NCBI GenBank assembly: GCA_036250195.1 | Contig: JAVHZZ010000006.1 | Location: 156,910,224 to 156,974,223 of the forward strand | Length of the DNA stretch: 64,000 bases | DNA from: Mixophyes australis | Taxonomy: Eukaryota; Chordata; Amphibia; Anura; Limnodynastidae | Reading direction: 5' to 3' | Part shown: positions 42,498-54,424 of the stretch, in pieces | Layout of the letters: each line of letters begins with the position of its first letter | Numbering within the stretch: the stretch's first letter is position 1 | Notes under the pieces: model-generated | Database searches by the model: none | What the model was told of the DNA's origin: nothing | What the model saw: the letters and a program-made list of their open reading frames with translations, nothing else | Position numbers and translations under genes: made by a program

Positions 42498-43457
42498 ATG
42501 ACGTCAGATGGAAAAGGTGAACCTACAACTCGGGATCTTATTATCCACCTGGGTCGCCGAGTGGAACAGCAGGAGCAGGAGGCGGACCAGACTCGTTTAC
42601 TCCAGTGTGTGCAGGGAATCCTATCTCGCCTGGACACTCTACGGGCAGGACAAACCCCCTCTACGGAACCATCTGCTGCTCCTGCTCGCTCTGTAGTGGC
42701 TCCCGCGGCTCCTGCTGCCCCTCCAGCCACCACTACTGGACTAAGAATACCTTCCCCAGATAAGTTTGACGGGGATCCAAAAAGATGTAGAGGGTTCTTT
42801 AACCAGTGTGCCATTCACTTTGAGTGTAACTCCTCAGCATTCTCCTCGGAACGTACCAAGGTAGCCTTCATAATTTCGCTACTTAGTGGGCAAGCCCTGG
42901 CCTGGGCATCTCCGTTATGGGAGCACAATGACCCTTTGCTGGAGGACTCCGCGGCTTTTATTGACATGTTCCGGAAGGTCTTCTACGAACCGGGCAGAGT
43001 CTCTTCTGCTGCATCTAGCCTCTTAAACCTGCGACAAGGCTCTATGTCTGTCGGGCAGTATGCCGTACAATTTCGGACCCTCTCCTCTGAGCTTCGATGG
43101 AACAATGAAGCCCTCATTGCTTCCTTCTGGCAGGGTCTTACCGACCGAATCAAGGACGAATTGGCTACCAGAGAACTCCCCTCGGAGTTGGACTCCCTTA
43201 TTTCATTATGCATCAGGATCGATCTTTGTTTCAGAGAGAGAATTTCAGAAAGATCCTCTACAAGACGGACTCCCCGTTTGGCTCCCCAATTTCAAAATCC
43301 AATATCTTCTACAGAAGAACCTATGCAGCTTGGTCGCTCTAAACTAACGTCTGAAGAACGCGAGAGACGGTTCAAGCAGAGATTATGTCTATATTGTGGG
43401 GAGTCTGGTCATGTTTTAAGTCTCTGTCCCAAGAGACCGGGAAACGCCTCCTCCTAG
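42498..43457 (+). CDS. gag: Gag polyprotein of the gypsy element
   Basis: Gag forms the particle that packages the element's RNA. The ATG at 42498 is 13 bases after the LTR and gives 319 residues. The first 80 residues form a helix-prone EQQEQEADQTRLLQ region and an A/P-rich linker. Then comes the capsid-like domain of the PEG10/RTL type (FDGDPKRCRGFFNQC, LSGQALAWASPLW, YAVQFRTLSSEL, FWQGLTDRIKDEL). A CCHC zinc knuckle closes it (C297, C300, H305, C310), preceded by the family-typical EEPMQLGRSKL. The frame is intact and ends at TAG 43455-43457. It overlaps pol, which is read at -1 from the heptamer at 43439. Confidence 0.92.
   Translation: MTSDGKGEPTTRDLIIHLGRRVEQQEQEADQTRLLQCVQGILSRLDTLRAGQTPSTEPSAAPARSVVAPAAPAAPPATTTGLRIPSPDKFDGDPKRCRGFFNQCAIHFECNSSAFSSERTKVAFIISLLSGQALAWASPLWEHNDPLLEDSAAFIDMFRKVFYEPGRVSSAASSLLNLRQGSMSVGQYAVQFRTLSSELRWNNEALIASFWQGLTDRIKDELATRELPSELDSLISLCIRIDLCFRERISERSSTRRTPRLAPQFQNPISSTEEPMQLGRSKLTSEERERRFKQRLCLYCGESGHVLSLCPKRPGNASS
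43439..43445 (+). promoter_or_regulatory. gag-pol -1 frameshift heptamer G GGA AAC
   Basis: In the gag frame the bases read G|GGA|AAC four codons before the gag stop; a -1 slip leads into the open pol frame. G GGA AAC is the slippery site known for PEG10, a domesticated sushi-like gag-pol, so both family and sequence agree. A downstream GC-rich stretch could form the stimulatory structure but was not folded. Confidence 0.8.
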
Positions 43458-46400
43458 ACGGTAAGAGGGAGGCCGCCTTAGGAGTCACCGTTTCCACTCC
43501 CTACTCCACCTCCAATCTCGAGTTTCTCATGCCTGTCCAGCTTTTGACCACTAAAGGATCCCAGCGAACCTCTGCCTTCGTAGATTCTGGTGCCGCAGGA
43601 AATTTTATCTCGGCCTCTCTTGCTTCACAGCTCCAATTAGCCATTCAAGATCTGCCCCAACCGCTTGCCCTCACTGCCGTGGATGGTAACCGTGTCAGCA
43701 ACGGGGTCATCTCCAGCATCACGAGTGCGGTTCAATTGTTGGTAGGAGCCTTACATCAAGAGTGGATCCAATTCCTAGTATTACCACAGTCTATTAACCC
43801 ACTGATACTGGGTCTTCCTTGGCTCCGGACCCACTCTCCTCAATTTGACTGGGTTCGTGCGGAGGTTATTTCCTGGGGCCCGCTGTGTCATAATCAATGT
43901 ATCTCCTCACCACGTTTTCAAGTTTGTCATACTCAGACGAATTCTAAAGCCTGCACATTACCCTCGGTCTATCTAGCATTTAAGGACGTCTTCTCCAAGC
44001 AAAGATCAGAGATTCTTCCACCCCATCGCCCGTGGGACTGTCCGATTGAATTAATTCCGGGAAAACAGATTCCTTGTGGTAGGACTTATCTCCTGTCCTT
44101 ACCAGAGACCCAGGCAATGTCACAATACATATCTGAGAACCTAGCCCGAGGGTTCATTAGAAAATCATCTTCACCAGCCGGAGCAGGATTCTTCTTTGTC
44201 AAAAAAAAAGACGGATCCTTACGCTCGTGTATTGATTATCGGCAACTAAATAAAATTACTATTAAGAACCGTTATCCATTACCCCTTATTATGGACCTTT
44301 TTGACAAGATTAGTGGAGCCCGCATCTTTACCATACTAGATCTCAGAGGGGCATATAATTTAGTACGCATCCGTCAAGGAGACGAGTGGAAGACTGCGTT
44401 TAACACGCGGGACGGACATTTCGAATACCTAGTCATGCCATTCGGGCTTAGTAACGCCCCCGCAGTATTTCAATCCTTCGTTAATGAAATCTTCCAAGAC
44501 TGTTTATATCACTTCGTTGTTGTCTATTTGGACGACATTCTAATCTTTTCCCAAGACATTGCCTCCCATCGACACCATGTTAAGGAAGTCTTACTCCGAT
44601 TACGAGCTAATCAACTCTTCTGCAAATTAGAAAAGTGTATCTTTGAGGTGGAACAAATCTCTTTCCTTGGGTACATTGTTTCCGGAGCAGGATTAAGCAT
44701 GGACCCACAAAAGGTGTCTGCCATCACCAACTGGCCTCTTCCCCAGGGCACCAAGGCCATCCAAAGGTTTATTGGATTCGCCAATTATTACAGACAATTT
44801 GTTAAAGGGTTCTCCTCTATTATTGCACCCATAACGGCGCTGACACGAAAATCAGCCAACCCCAGGAATTGGTCTCCAGAAGCTCTAAAGGCATTTAATC
44901 TCCTGAAACAGGCCTTTTCATCCGCTCCAGCCCTTTCTCAATCGGATCAATCTGAACCCTTTTTTCTAGAAGTTGACGCCTCTGCTATAGGTGTTGGGGC
45001 AGTACTCTTCCAAAAATCCAAAAACGGTTCTCATCTACCTTGCGGGTTCTTTTCCAAAAATTTTTTATCCCACGAGAAGAATTACGGAATTGGTGACAAA
45101 GAGTTACTAGCAATCAAGGCTGCCTTAGAGGAGTGGCGACACTTACTTGAGGGTTCACGTCATCCAATAACAGTTCTTACCGATCATAAAAACCTGCTTT
45201 ATATCAGCGAGGCTCGATGCCTCAATCCACGCCAAGCTCGATGGGCATCATTCTTCGCACGCTTTAATATCATCCTGACCTACCACCCAGGATCCAAGAA
45301 CATCCGAGCTGATGCTCTATCTCGATCTTTTGACAACACGGATCTCTGTACTTCCCCGGAACCCCTACCCATTCTAAATCCTACCAGGGTTATCACCCTT
45401 ACCAAAACCACGGCCAAGACACCCCCAAGGGGCTGTTCCTTTTTAGAGCCTAACTTACGAATTAAAGCCCTCCGATGGGCGCATTCCTCTAAATTGGCAG
45501 GACACGCTGGTGTTTAGAAAACTCTTGAATTTCTTCGTCAGAGATATTGGTGGCCGACACTACATTCAGATGTAGGAAGTTTTGTGGCTTCTTGTGATAC
45601 ATGTGCCCGTTGTAAGAACCCCAGAATGGCCCCTTCTGGGCTCCTTCAACCACTTCCCATTCCAGATTTTCCTTGGCAAAGCATATCCATGGATTTCATC
45701 ACAGATCTTCCCCCCAGCAATGGATGCACCACTATTTGGGTTGTTGTGGACAGATTTTCTAAAATGGCCCACTTTGTACCTTTGTCTGCTCTACCATCTG
45801 CTTCTCAGTTAGCTTCTATCTTCATTAAAGAAATATTTAGACTTCATGGATGTCCTCGTGAGATCATCTCTGACCGTGGAGTGCAATTCGTTTCCAAATT
45901 CTGGAGGGCCTTTTGTAAAGTACTTGGGTCTGACCTCAAGTTTTCATCAGGTTATCATCCGCAGACCAATGGTCAAACGGAGCGGGTTAACCAAGATCTC
46001 GAAGTCTTCTTACGATGTTTTTCTTCAGATAACCAAGCAGAATGGGCTAATCTCTTACCCTGGGCGGAGTTTTCTCACAATATTCATCATCACGAGTCTA
46101 CTGGTGCCTCTCCATTTTTTATTGTTTATGGTTCCCAACCCACCCTCCCAGATTTTTCCAGCCAAGGTTCCTCGTCAGTTCCCGCAGTGGAGGATGTCAT
46201 GCGGAACTTTTCTCAGATTTGGTCTAACACGAAAGCTAGACTCCAAGAGACTTCCCAACGCTATAAACAAGCAGCAGACCGCCATCGGAGACTGGTCCCT
46301 CTTTTACAGGTTCACGACAAAGTATGGTTATCCACACGTAACCTTAAGTTGAGAGTACCTTCTCAAAAATTGGCTCCCCGTTATATTGGCCCCTTTTCCA

Positions 46401-46909
46401 TAACACATGTGATCAATGCAGTAACCTACAGACTCCGGTTACCTCCTTCCCTGAAGATCCACAATGTCTTTCATGTCTCTCTTCTCAAACCACTTGTACT
46501 CAATAAATTTCATCAGTCGCCTCATCGTCCAGCTCCTATACGTACTACGGAAGGTGAAGAATTTGAAGTTAGTCGTATCCTGGATTTCCGTATCCTCCAT
46601 GGACGACACCAATTCTTAGTACATTGGAAAGGCTTTGGGCCAGAAGAGAGATCCTGGGTGCAAAAAGAAGATCTCCACGCCCCACGGTTATTGAAACAGT
46701 TCTTCGAACAAAGATCTATCCAACAAAGTAGGGGAGGAGGTACTGTCAGACGCCGTCTCCGTGCTATGCCTGCCGCACAGAGACGGACGTCTGCTTCTGT
46801 GACAGAGCGCTCGGTTGCCAAGCAACCGAGCGTACTTCCGGGTCAGCGGTCGCGCGTTCTGTTGCTAGGCAACGGAACGCTTCCTAGTAACTCCGGCGGT
46901 GGTGTTTAG
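43445..46909 (+). pseudogene. pol: Pol polyprotein of the gypsy element, one nonsense codon
   Basis: Pol supplies the enzymes for reverse transcription and integration. In order: aspartic protease (FVDSGAAGNF, catalytic D at 43583), reverse transcriptase (RSCIDYRQLNKITIKNRYPLP; YLDD at 44525-44536), RNase H (LEVDASAIGVGAVLFQ; TDHKNLLY) and the integrase HHCC finger (GHAG, CDTCARC). The integrase core follows (D 45749, D 45872, E 45980, DD35E spacing), and then a chromodomain near 46555-46700 (EVSRILDFR, FLVHWKGF, SWVQKEDL). A TAG at 45515-45517 interrupts the frame inside the integrase finger; the frame is otherwise open. It has no stop before the 3' LTR and ends only at 46909, so the last 55 codons are LTR sequence. 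Marked as pseudogene only because of the single stop. Confidence 0.9.
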
Positions 46910-47157
46910 CATCACCACCGCCAATGATTGGACTGCACCTGTATAAAAGCCTCACTCTGACACATGGAGAGTGCCAGAGTATTAGGTCTCATCCTAGCTC
47001 CAGCGTTCCTGTGTACCGTTTCCAGCGCTTCCTGTGTATTACCCGGCTTGCTACTTACTATTCCTGTTCTGTGCTCCCTGTGAACTCGACCTCGGCTTGA
47101 TATTTGATTCTCCCTTCTGTGCTTCTGACCTCGACCCGGCTACCCTGACTACGGCTC
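46744..47157 (+). repeat. 3' LTR of the gypsy element, truncated
   Basis: It repeats the first 414 bp of the 5' LTR with two substitutions and then breaks off after CTACGGCT. The last 234 bp of the LTR and the expected CTAAG-like target duplication are missing. A deletion after insertion, or an assembly join, would explain this. Confidence 0.9.
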
Positions 47158-48650
47158 ACATCAGAGAAGACCAGAAGCTAGCACTAACTATGAAAAATTG
47201 CAAAAATATGTAAAAGTGTATCCAGATAAACATTGAAGTCCACAGTCACACCACAAATGACTAAAACCCACAAATGTTCACCACATTAATTAAAATAATA
47301 CACAGACACCACATATGAACAAAACCCCAAAGAAATGCCATGTATTGCCATGCACTGACACCAGTATACAGATCAGAGTTTGGTCACATACTAAGGGTTT
47401 AGCAGGATTTGGGGTTGATTAAATCCTTAGGATTCCTTCAAATTAATGTAAATACTCATTTTCTTACAGCTTTAGTGCAAAGTTCCTACACTTCCATAAT
47501 CAAAATTTTAGTGTTTAGTCCACTTTTAGAAATGTCCGTTAAGTAATAAGACTTCAAAATACCATTACTGTATTTTCAAATTATGTTGGCTAAATTAAGA
47601 AATCACATGATGCCATTGTGGTCCTTCTTTGTGAAGATCTAACTTCTTCAGGGGAACCCCAACATAGAGATACAGGAACCCAAGAGAGGCAATACAGGCA
47701 TGGCAAGTGAGTAACTCATTTTTAAAATGACAAAAGTGGAAATATCTCTTTATGAAAGTATTAGGGATGAATAAAAAGCACAAAATATAAAACATAAGGC
47801 CACTATTTCACACCAGTTTTGACAAAGAATGCCACAAATACAAATCTAGTACCATGAAAAGAATTCCACAGTCAAAGTATTTATACACATTAGAGACTAA
47901 ACAGTAAAGCCAGTCCAGGTACATACATTGATAAACACTGAATTGTGAATTAGCCAGCAGGAGTTCTTATTTAACATTCTCTGCAATCTCTAGTTTCCTG
48001 AACAAGCAGTATCTTGGATGTACATTACTGACACTTCCGACTTGTATTAATTAGCATTTGTAGCTTGAGTTGTAATTAGCCCTCCCTAAAGTTCTGCATA
48101 CATCTTATCGCACACTCCAGGGTGACTTTTGGGGAGATAGTAGAGAAGCCCAGCTGAGAAGTTTAATGACTAACAGCTTTTAGCGGCTGCTTTACACGTC
48201 TTGTAACTGTCATCCTAGCAATGGGAATTCCCCCTGAACAAGGAGAAGTGATCTTAAAGCCGCAAGGAGTGGATCTTTGACAAAGGACAAGCTTTCGCTC
48301 TCTTCAAACACAAGTAGTAAGGTGGAGAAAACAGTGCACCTCAGCTGGAGACATCTGTTACAAGGTCACTGACTTCCAAAGTATTCAGAGTTATGGCTGT
48401 CTGTTCTGTGAAACTAGCACTGTAAGCCATCATTGATGGATGTACAGTGCCTAATAATATTGCTCCAGGTGACAGAATAACTGGCTATTCAAACTGTCAC
48501 CACAGCTCATTTACTACATGGCTTTAATAATCAAGTGTAGAGTTATGCCTCTTTTTTATATAACTTTAACATACTGTTTATATGATAGACAAACTTATAA
48601 CATGCATAATATTGATTTCATGCAGATAATACTGTCTGGTTTTCTTTCAT
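47158..48650. other. Unique non-coding DNA, possible conserved element 47.95-48.45 kb
   Basis: No gene or repeat was recognised. The stretch 47950-48450 is complex, balanced in base content and repeat-free, unlike its neighbours. This makes it a candidate conserved non-coding element. Confidence 0.4.
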
Positions 48651-49339
48651 TATTGACAATAAAAAATAGTTAAGGAGAAGTAAAGCCACTATTTGACATT
48701 AAGGTACAATCAAAGAGTCTGAGGTCTATTTATTATTTAGATATATCCCCTTTCTCTGGCAAATTTGAGTGTTTTATAGATGGGGTTTCCATGCCACGCC
48801 ATCAGAGTGTTTGCAAGGGCTGTAGATATCATCTGAGATAGTACTATGCTGCTCTCCAACTCCTCCCATCCCCTTCAAATACACAGGAAATGGTAGCCAA
48901 CTGTCCTCTTTCTGGTGGGCCAGTCCTAATTTTGTGTGACTGTTCCGCTCAGTCAGGACTTTGTTTCAACTACAAGGATAGTTGGGATGTATGTCCTGCT
49001 TCATCTTGCTCTGCTTATTAAATGCAAGCTGCTTGCATCTAACTGTAGTGCACACAGCTGGCCCTTTATGAGCAGTACAGTGTGAAGCAGGACATTCCTC
49101 TAAACTATCCTTGTAGTCTGGACAAAGTCATGTCTGAGCAGAAAAGTCACAAAGCATTGGTACTAACCCACCAGAATTGGGGCAGTTGGCAGATTGTACT
49201 GATCTCTCCTACCTGTTCCTGAGGCTTCCACTACCTTTTGCTGTCTGTGTCTTAAGCTCAGTTGCTGCATGTCTGGGTTCTGGAATGTTGGGGACCTGCT
49301 TGGAAAAAGAGATAGGTGCATAAAATATGTTTAATTAGG
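48651..49339. other. Non-coding DNA, with an inverted pair around 48.96-49.14 kb
   Basis: TACAAGGATAGTTGGGATG...GTCCTGCTTC near 48971 recurs inverted near 49090 (GAAGCAGGACATTCC...CTATCCTTGTAG). This makes a foldback of about 180 bp, possibly a worn MITE. Otherwise nothing was recognised. Confidence 0.45.
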
Positions 49340-49935
49340 CCTCCCTACCTGAATCCAGTGCTGACATTACATGAATAACATTCACATTTAATAAATAGAC
49401 CTATTTCCTTCCTACCAACTCCAACATTAAATTAACAGCAGTCACATTTAACAAATAGACCTATTTCCCCCCAATAAGCCCCAACATTATATTTACTAGC
49501 ATTCAAAATTTTTAGCTAGACCTACTCTCTCCCCCCCAATATGCCCTGACATTAAATTAATGGTACTCACACTTATTAAATACACCTATTTCCCCCTAAA
49601 CAGCCCCAATTGTAACTCATTTGTATTCCCATTTAATAACTAAACCTATTTATTCCCAAATTTCTCCAATATTAAATAATTGGTATTCATAATAAATAAA
49701 TAGTCCTCCTCCCTAAACTCAGCCCCATATTAAATTAATAGCCTCTAAACTACCCTGGCATTAATTATATAATACCATCACACCGCCTTAAATTAATAAG
49801 CTTTACTATGACTCACTATTAAATTAAATAGTCCCCATCATTAAGTAAATTGGCAACTGCAAATAAATTAATAGTTCCCACCCACTATTAAATGATTATC
49901 ACAGACACTCATCATTAAATTAATACCCATCTTTT
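49340..49935. repeat. Degenerate 60-70-bp tandem repeat
   Basis: ATTAAATTAA(T/C)...CACATTTAATAAATAGACCTATTTCC with runs of C recurs at about 49375, 49432, 49490, 49550 and 49610, then fades into shorter ATTAAATTAATAG units. Old and non-coding. Confidence 0.65.
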
Positions 49936-50904
49936 ACCTCAATTACAGCAGGAGCCCTCCCCCCACACTTATCTTCTACCTTCCGGCTACGTAGATATCA
50001 GAGGCAGACTCTTCTGTCTGCTTCTCATATTCCCTGTACATATCAAAAAAGAGGAGGACGCAATGTATAGTGTAGAAGTAGGGACACAACAAATCTCTGC
50101 ATCCGCAGCAGTGAAGTAGCTGGTCCCAAAGGAGGGACCGGCCTATCAATGTGTCCTGGGCGGAGGTGGGTGTCCAGGTAACTGTGCGAGCTTGCCTTTA
50201 TTTAAGAATGATCGCAGTCGTATATATGTACCACCGCAATTCTCATATCTCTATTACCATTTCAGGGTGGTGATAGGGGGGTACCTGGGAGAAATATGAA
50301 GAAATCATAGATACTGTGACTTGCTATGTATTCTCCAGCCCCCACCTCTCATGGCTGCAACAAGGCTACTGCAACCTCTGGGAGAAAGAAAAATGTTTTA
50401 TTAATTTGATAACGCCTGTTTTGCTATTGTTGAATTATTTTAAAGCTCTTTTTATTTTTGTATATTTTATATGTGGTATTGGAAGCCCAAGTCTTATCGT
50501 GTTGCTAAGTGGCGTTAGAAAATCTTTGTTACTGCTGCATAATGCTAAATTGGCCTGTTTCTGTTACTGAGCTGGATAATATACATGAAATAACTGGAGT
50601 TTCTTTACTTTGTTGAAACAACGTTCCTACCCTTGTAAAACAGTAAAGTTCTCAGGCTAGTTATCCACTGGTGTTGCCTTTGCATCAAAAAACACAGTGC
50701 AAATAACATGTGAAAATACATAAACCTGTGCTTCTGAAGAAATCACCTGTAATGTGAAGAAATGCATTAGCATATTGAGAGAATTCAGAGCAGTGACTGA
50801 CGTAGAATATTTCTGGTTACAATGCTGCACTCATGTTGATGACAAGTTGGTTTAACATGCAGGTAAGTAATGATAAGTAATGATTACTTGCTGGTATTAT
50901 TGCA
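49936..50904. other. Non-coding DNA
   Basis: No recognisable feature. A short frame at 50.3-50.6 kb is hydrophobic by AT-rich composition and shows no domain. Confidence 0.4.
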
Positions 50905-51110
50905 GCTGAAACTGGAGGAGTGGAGTCTAATGCGCCCCTGGTCTTCACCAGGCACCCCGCAAAGAAGTTTGGATTTAACTGTGAGGGACACGCAGGTTGC
51001 GGTTCTCCAGAATAGTCACCAGTGATACAGAAACAGAATGGTCAGGCAATCCGGGTCAGAACCGAGCGAGCAGAGACTGTACCGAATCAGAATCCAAGGA
51101 GAGCGTCTAG
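50905..51110 (-). mobile_element. Gypsy LTR fragment, minus strand
   Basis: Read on the minus strand it gives AGAACCGCAACCTGCGTG, then TTGCGGGGTGCCTGGTGAAG, then GCATTAGACTCCACTCCTCC. It matches in order the U5 part of the 41.8 kb LTR (GGACCGCGACCTGCGTG, TTGCGGGGGTCCCTGGTGAA, CGTTAGACTCCGCACCTC). Only this part remains. Confidence 0.8.
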
Positions 51111-52869
51111 GAGATATATTTTGGTTGAGGTAGTTTGTTGGATTATTATCTTCTAAAAGAAGTGATTATTTTTTTGTTTTGTCTCATATCGTACCATTTA
51201 TTAGTCATCTGTTGCGATTGTTTGAGATATATGTGCCACAATTATTTTTAATATAATTTTAATATAAATAAATATAATGTATCACCCTATATATATTTAA
51301 TGATGTCATCATACCGACAGTGTAGTTCTATTAACAACATTAGTATTCACCCACGCAATGAGTACTATCTGAGCTCTTTAATCCTTGTGTGAAAACACAT
51401 AAGTGTTTGCGAATACATCCGATACGCAAACAGTATCAAGCTTTTCCCATTCATTTCAACATCCCAGTCATTTTAGTGTGGTTTCCAATATGTGCGTTAC
51501 ATGAATCTTAGCTTTCCTACAAACTCACAAACTCAACCAGCCAAAGTGCAAGACAGCCTAGGTTGGTTCCCACTAAAGCAGAAGGACAATAAGTATAGGT
51601 TCCCACTATTAACAGGGAAACCTGCAGCATGGGATATACCTGGTATAACAAAACTAACCCTGGCTAGTCAGTACGGTATTGGATCCACTATAGAGGAGGC
51701 TCGCAAAACAACATAGTGCCCTTACCTCCCAAAGACTAACAGCTACACACTAAAAAGCGCTGGTGATCTTCTCAACATCCCTGGGTACCGGAATTATGAG
51801 CAATATTGTGACTGCTGGAGTGACAATTTGCCTCCCCAGGAGATCTAAGTATAATGTTAATTGGTCCATTCCCGATTATCTAAAAAGTAATAAAATGTTA
51901 TTAAAACACAGACATAATTAGTAAATTAACTTATTGAAATAGAAACAAACAAAAGATAGCCCACCAAATTATTATTAAAGATATCATTATTATATTCCAA
52001 GTTGATTTTCTTCTTGTAATCCAAAGGAAAAAATCCTAATTTAGTCAGCTGGAAATAAAGATAAAACATAAGGGTTGATGCAGCTGACCCAGCTGCAGAG
52101 AGAGAGAAGAATCAATTGATAAGGAGCCAGTAACAGGCAGATTCCCATGTTAGCTATGATGTGATGCCATTTACACGGAGCTCCCTGTATTGATCATACA
52201 TCAATAGAAATTCATTCATTTTTATTGAAGTGGTACAAACCAACTACCAATCATGTGCAGCTCAATCCGTGTCAATGGCCCATTCATTTCTATGGTTAAA
52301 TCATTTCAAGTGGGTTTCTCCATGTAGCGCACAACTATTAAAATGAAGATGCCATAGGAATGAATGGGCCATTGATATGGACGGAAAAAATGCAGCACAA
52401 CACTGGTAAACCACTTGTGTTAAGCCCTAGTAGATATGTACAAAATGTGCTCTCATAGAGCTCAATTGACTTTTTAAATGCAATGACATCCTTTAAATGT
52501 GCTGAAATGGAACAAGCAGCATCAAAAAATGGTGAGGGGTATTGTTGCATAGAATAGAATGGGTTTTATTTTTACATAAATTGCATTTGCGATTAAAACA
52601 AAGAAAAACACAGCGCTTAAACATCAGTGGGTATCCGGCCGTAGTGCTGCAGAGAGACTATTAAGTTTATATATTGTTTTTCAACCATAAGGCCTCATAC
52701 ACACAAGCGTGAATTTAAATGTCTTGATGTTGATAGCCCAAAAAATAATATTAGTAAATAGACCTAAACACACATGCATTTTGGCAAGTGTTTGCTTTGC
52801 ATTAAGTTAGACACTAACTGCAGCATTAACACTCAACATAATACAATGGAGAGTTATGGGAATGATCAT
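51111..52869. other. AT-rich non-coding DNA
   Basis: No gene, array or transposon end was recognised. Confidence 0.45.
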
Positions 52870-52872
52870 TAA

Positions 52873-53293
52873 GGGCCTCATTTAGAGTTGGACGCAAAGT
52901 CCGTTTTAGGTGCACCGAACAAAAACACACTATCATGCATGTGCAGCAAGCACCATATCCGCCTGCATCTTGGACGCAATTAACACTTGCGACAGCATGC
53001 GGCTCACTACGAGATAAAGTGCGGAACGCGGAATTGAAAAGGCATGACCGTGTAAGTAAATCCTAGACGCAGTGAGGCACAGACGCAACACACATCAAAA
53101 AAGGGCTAAAACTGTGCGGCAGGATTTAGGTGGCGCAAACAGCTATCTGCAGGAACTGCTCCCAGCTCGGTAGGGTATTACGAGTGGGACGCAACTGGGG
53201 TTGCTTGCGACTCGTAATACCCTACCAAGCTGTGGCACACTCCCACTCTTACACTTCTTACACAAAGTTTATGTCCGACTCTAAATGAGGTCC
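52873..53293. mobile_element. PIF/Harbinger-like MITE with TAA target repeat
   Basis: The left end GGGCCTCATTTAGAGTTGGA is mirrored at the right; reverse-complemented this reads GGACCTCATTTAGAGTCGGA. TAA flanks both sides. An inner pair, AGCTCGGTAGGGTATTACGAG and CTCGTAATACCCTACCAAGCT (53164-53232), makes a second foldback. Three-base TAA duplications fit PIF/Harbinger, but without a transposase this is inference. Confidence 0.75.
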
Positions 53294-53296
53294 TAA

Positions 53297-54420
53297 GTGT
53301 TTACTATACTATGGTACATAGAGGTTTTGAGACAAGTTAATCAACACTCTGTTTTAAGCAAGGATAAAGTACAAGGATTTGTCTATACTTTTAACTTGTG
53401 TTTTTATTTCTACACACATCTGCACAAGCCCTAAGGGTACAGAAAAATTAATAGCAATGTTAGGAAGTCATCTTTTTGTCAATTGAGCCATGTGAAGTTA
53501 CATTGACAACTCACTGAAACATTCTTTGGCCCTTCAAAGAGGTGTTTTGCGCCAGATGAATTGCAGCAGGGACTAGTTGCAGATTAGCTGTGTGTTATGT
53601 AATTAAGACAAATATAAAGATCTGACGGATCATTTACAAACACTGTGGAACTCCCTTTGCTCCCGCAGACCCGGGGGTACATGTATTAATCTGCGATTCT
53701 AGCAAGTCGGAGATATTTGGCGACTTTGCCAGCAAATTTACAACGGCAATGTGGGGCGATATCAGGGTTTTTTTAATTTTTTGGATCAAAAATATAAACC
53801 TGTGCAATGAAATACATTGTCGTACTTGCGCTCATATCTACAGATTCCACATTGCTTATTTTTTCTACAGCCCTACATCATCTCAAATATCATAATTAGA
53901 TAAGGAACCAGCACACTGTCATGACTTCATCACATTTCAGGACATTATAGGCTCATTTTGAAATAGACTCAAATCCTTTTATTTTAAGCATAAAATATGT
54001 ATTGTTGCACTATGCTGGTGCACCAAAAATGCATATGTCTGCGCCCGGAGATGCGGAACATAGGAGGGAATGGCATTGCAAGTGTGTGTTCAGAGTACTG
54101 TAAACACGTGTTCAGTTGTGAGGTGATTGAAGGTTGAAGCAGCCGTAGATACGTCTGTCAGGAGTTGTATCTGTTGTGGGTGGTCAGCTCCTGGAGCAAA
54201 GTACCAATCTACAACACTGACCTTTGCAGTGTAAAAAAAGAGATTTAAATAATTTGGAGTCCTGACTGATAGGTTAGGAGGCATGACAGCAACTTAACAA
54301 GAAAGAGCAGCTTCATTCTGACTGGTGAAGGTTTGGTTAATTGCATGTAGATCCCACGTAGAATATATTTACGTTTTCATTTGGCAAATGCATGTATCAT
54401 AAGATAGGTGCAACTCAAAA
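53297..54420. other. Non-coding DNA; 53690-53770 echoes the MITE at 25.2 kb
   Basis: ACATGTATTAATCTGCGATTC at 53690 resembles the end seen at about 25285. No other feature was recognised. Confidence 0.4.
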
Positions 54421-54424
54421 CAAA

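Larger units (their letters stand above)
41837..47157 (+). mobile_element. Young Ty3/gypsy chromodomain retrotransposon (sushi/Mart-like)
   Basis: The element consists of a 5' LTR (41837-42484), gag, a pol in the -1 frame with protease, reverse transcriptase, RNase H, integrase and chromodomain, a purine tract (AGTAGGGGAGGAGG, about 46729-46742), and a 3' LTR cut at 47157. The two LTRs differ at only two of 414 comparable positions (both within the U3 hairpins), so insertion was recent. One stop codon in pol (45515-45517) is the only coding lesion seen. Gag wording and the frameshift site place it near the sushi-ichi group from which mammalian PEG10/RTL genes derive. No env is present. Confidence 0.93.

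Noticed and set aside
41837..47157. Endogenous retrovirus
   Set aside because: No env; the chromodomain integrase, gag type and pol order identify a Ty3/gypsy chromovirus-type retrotransposon instead.
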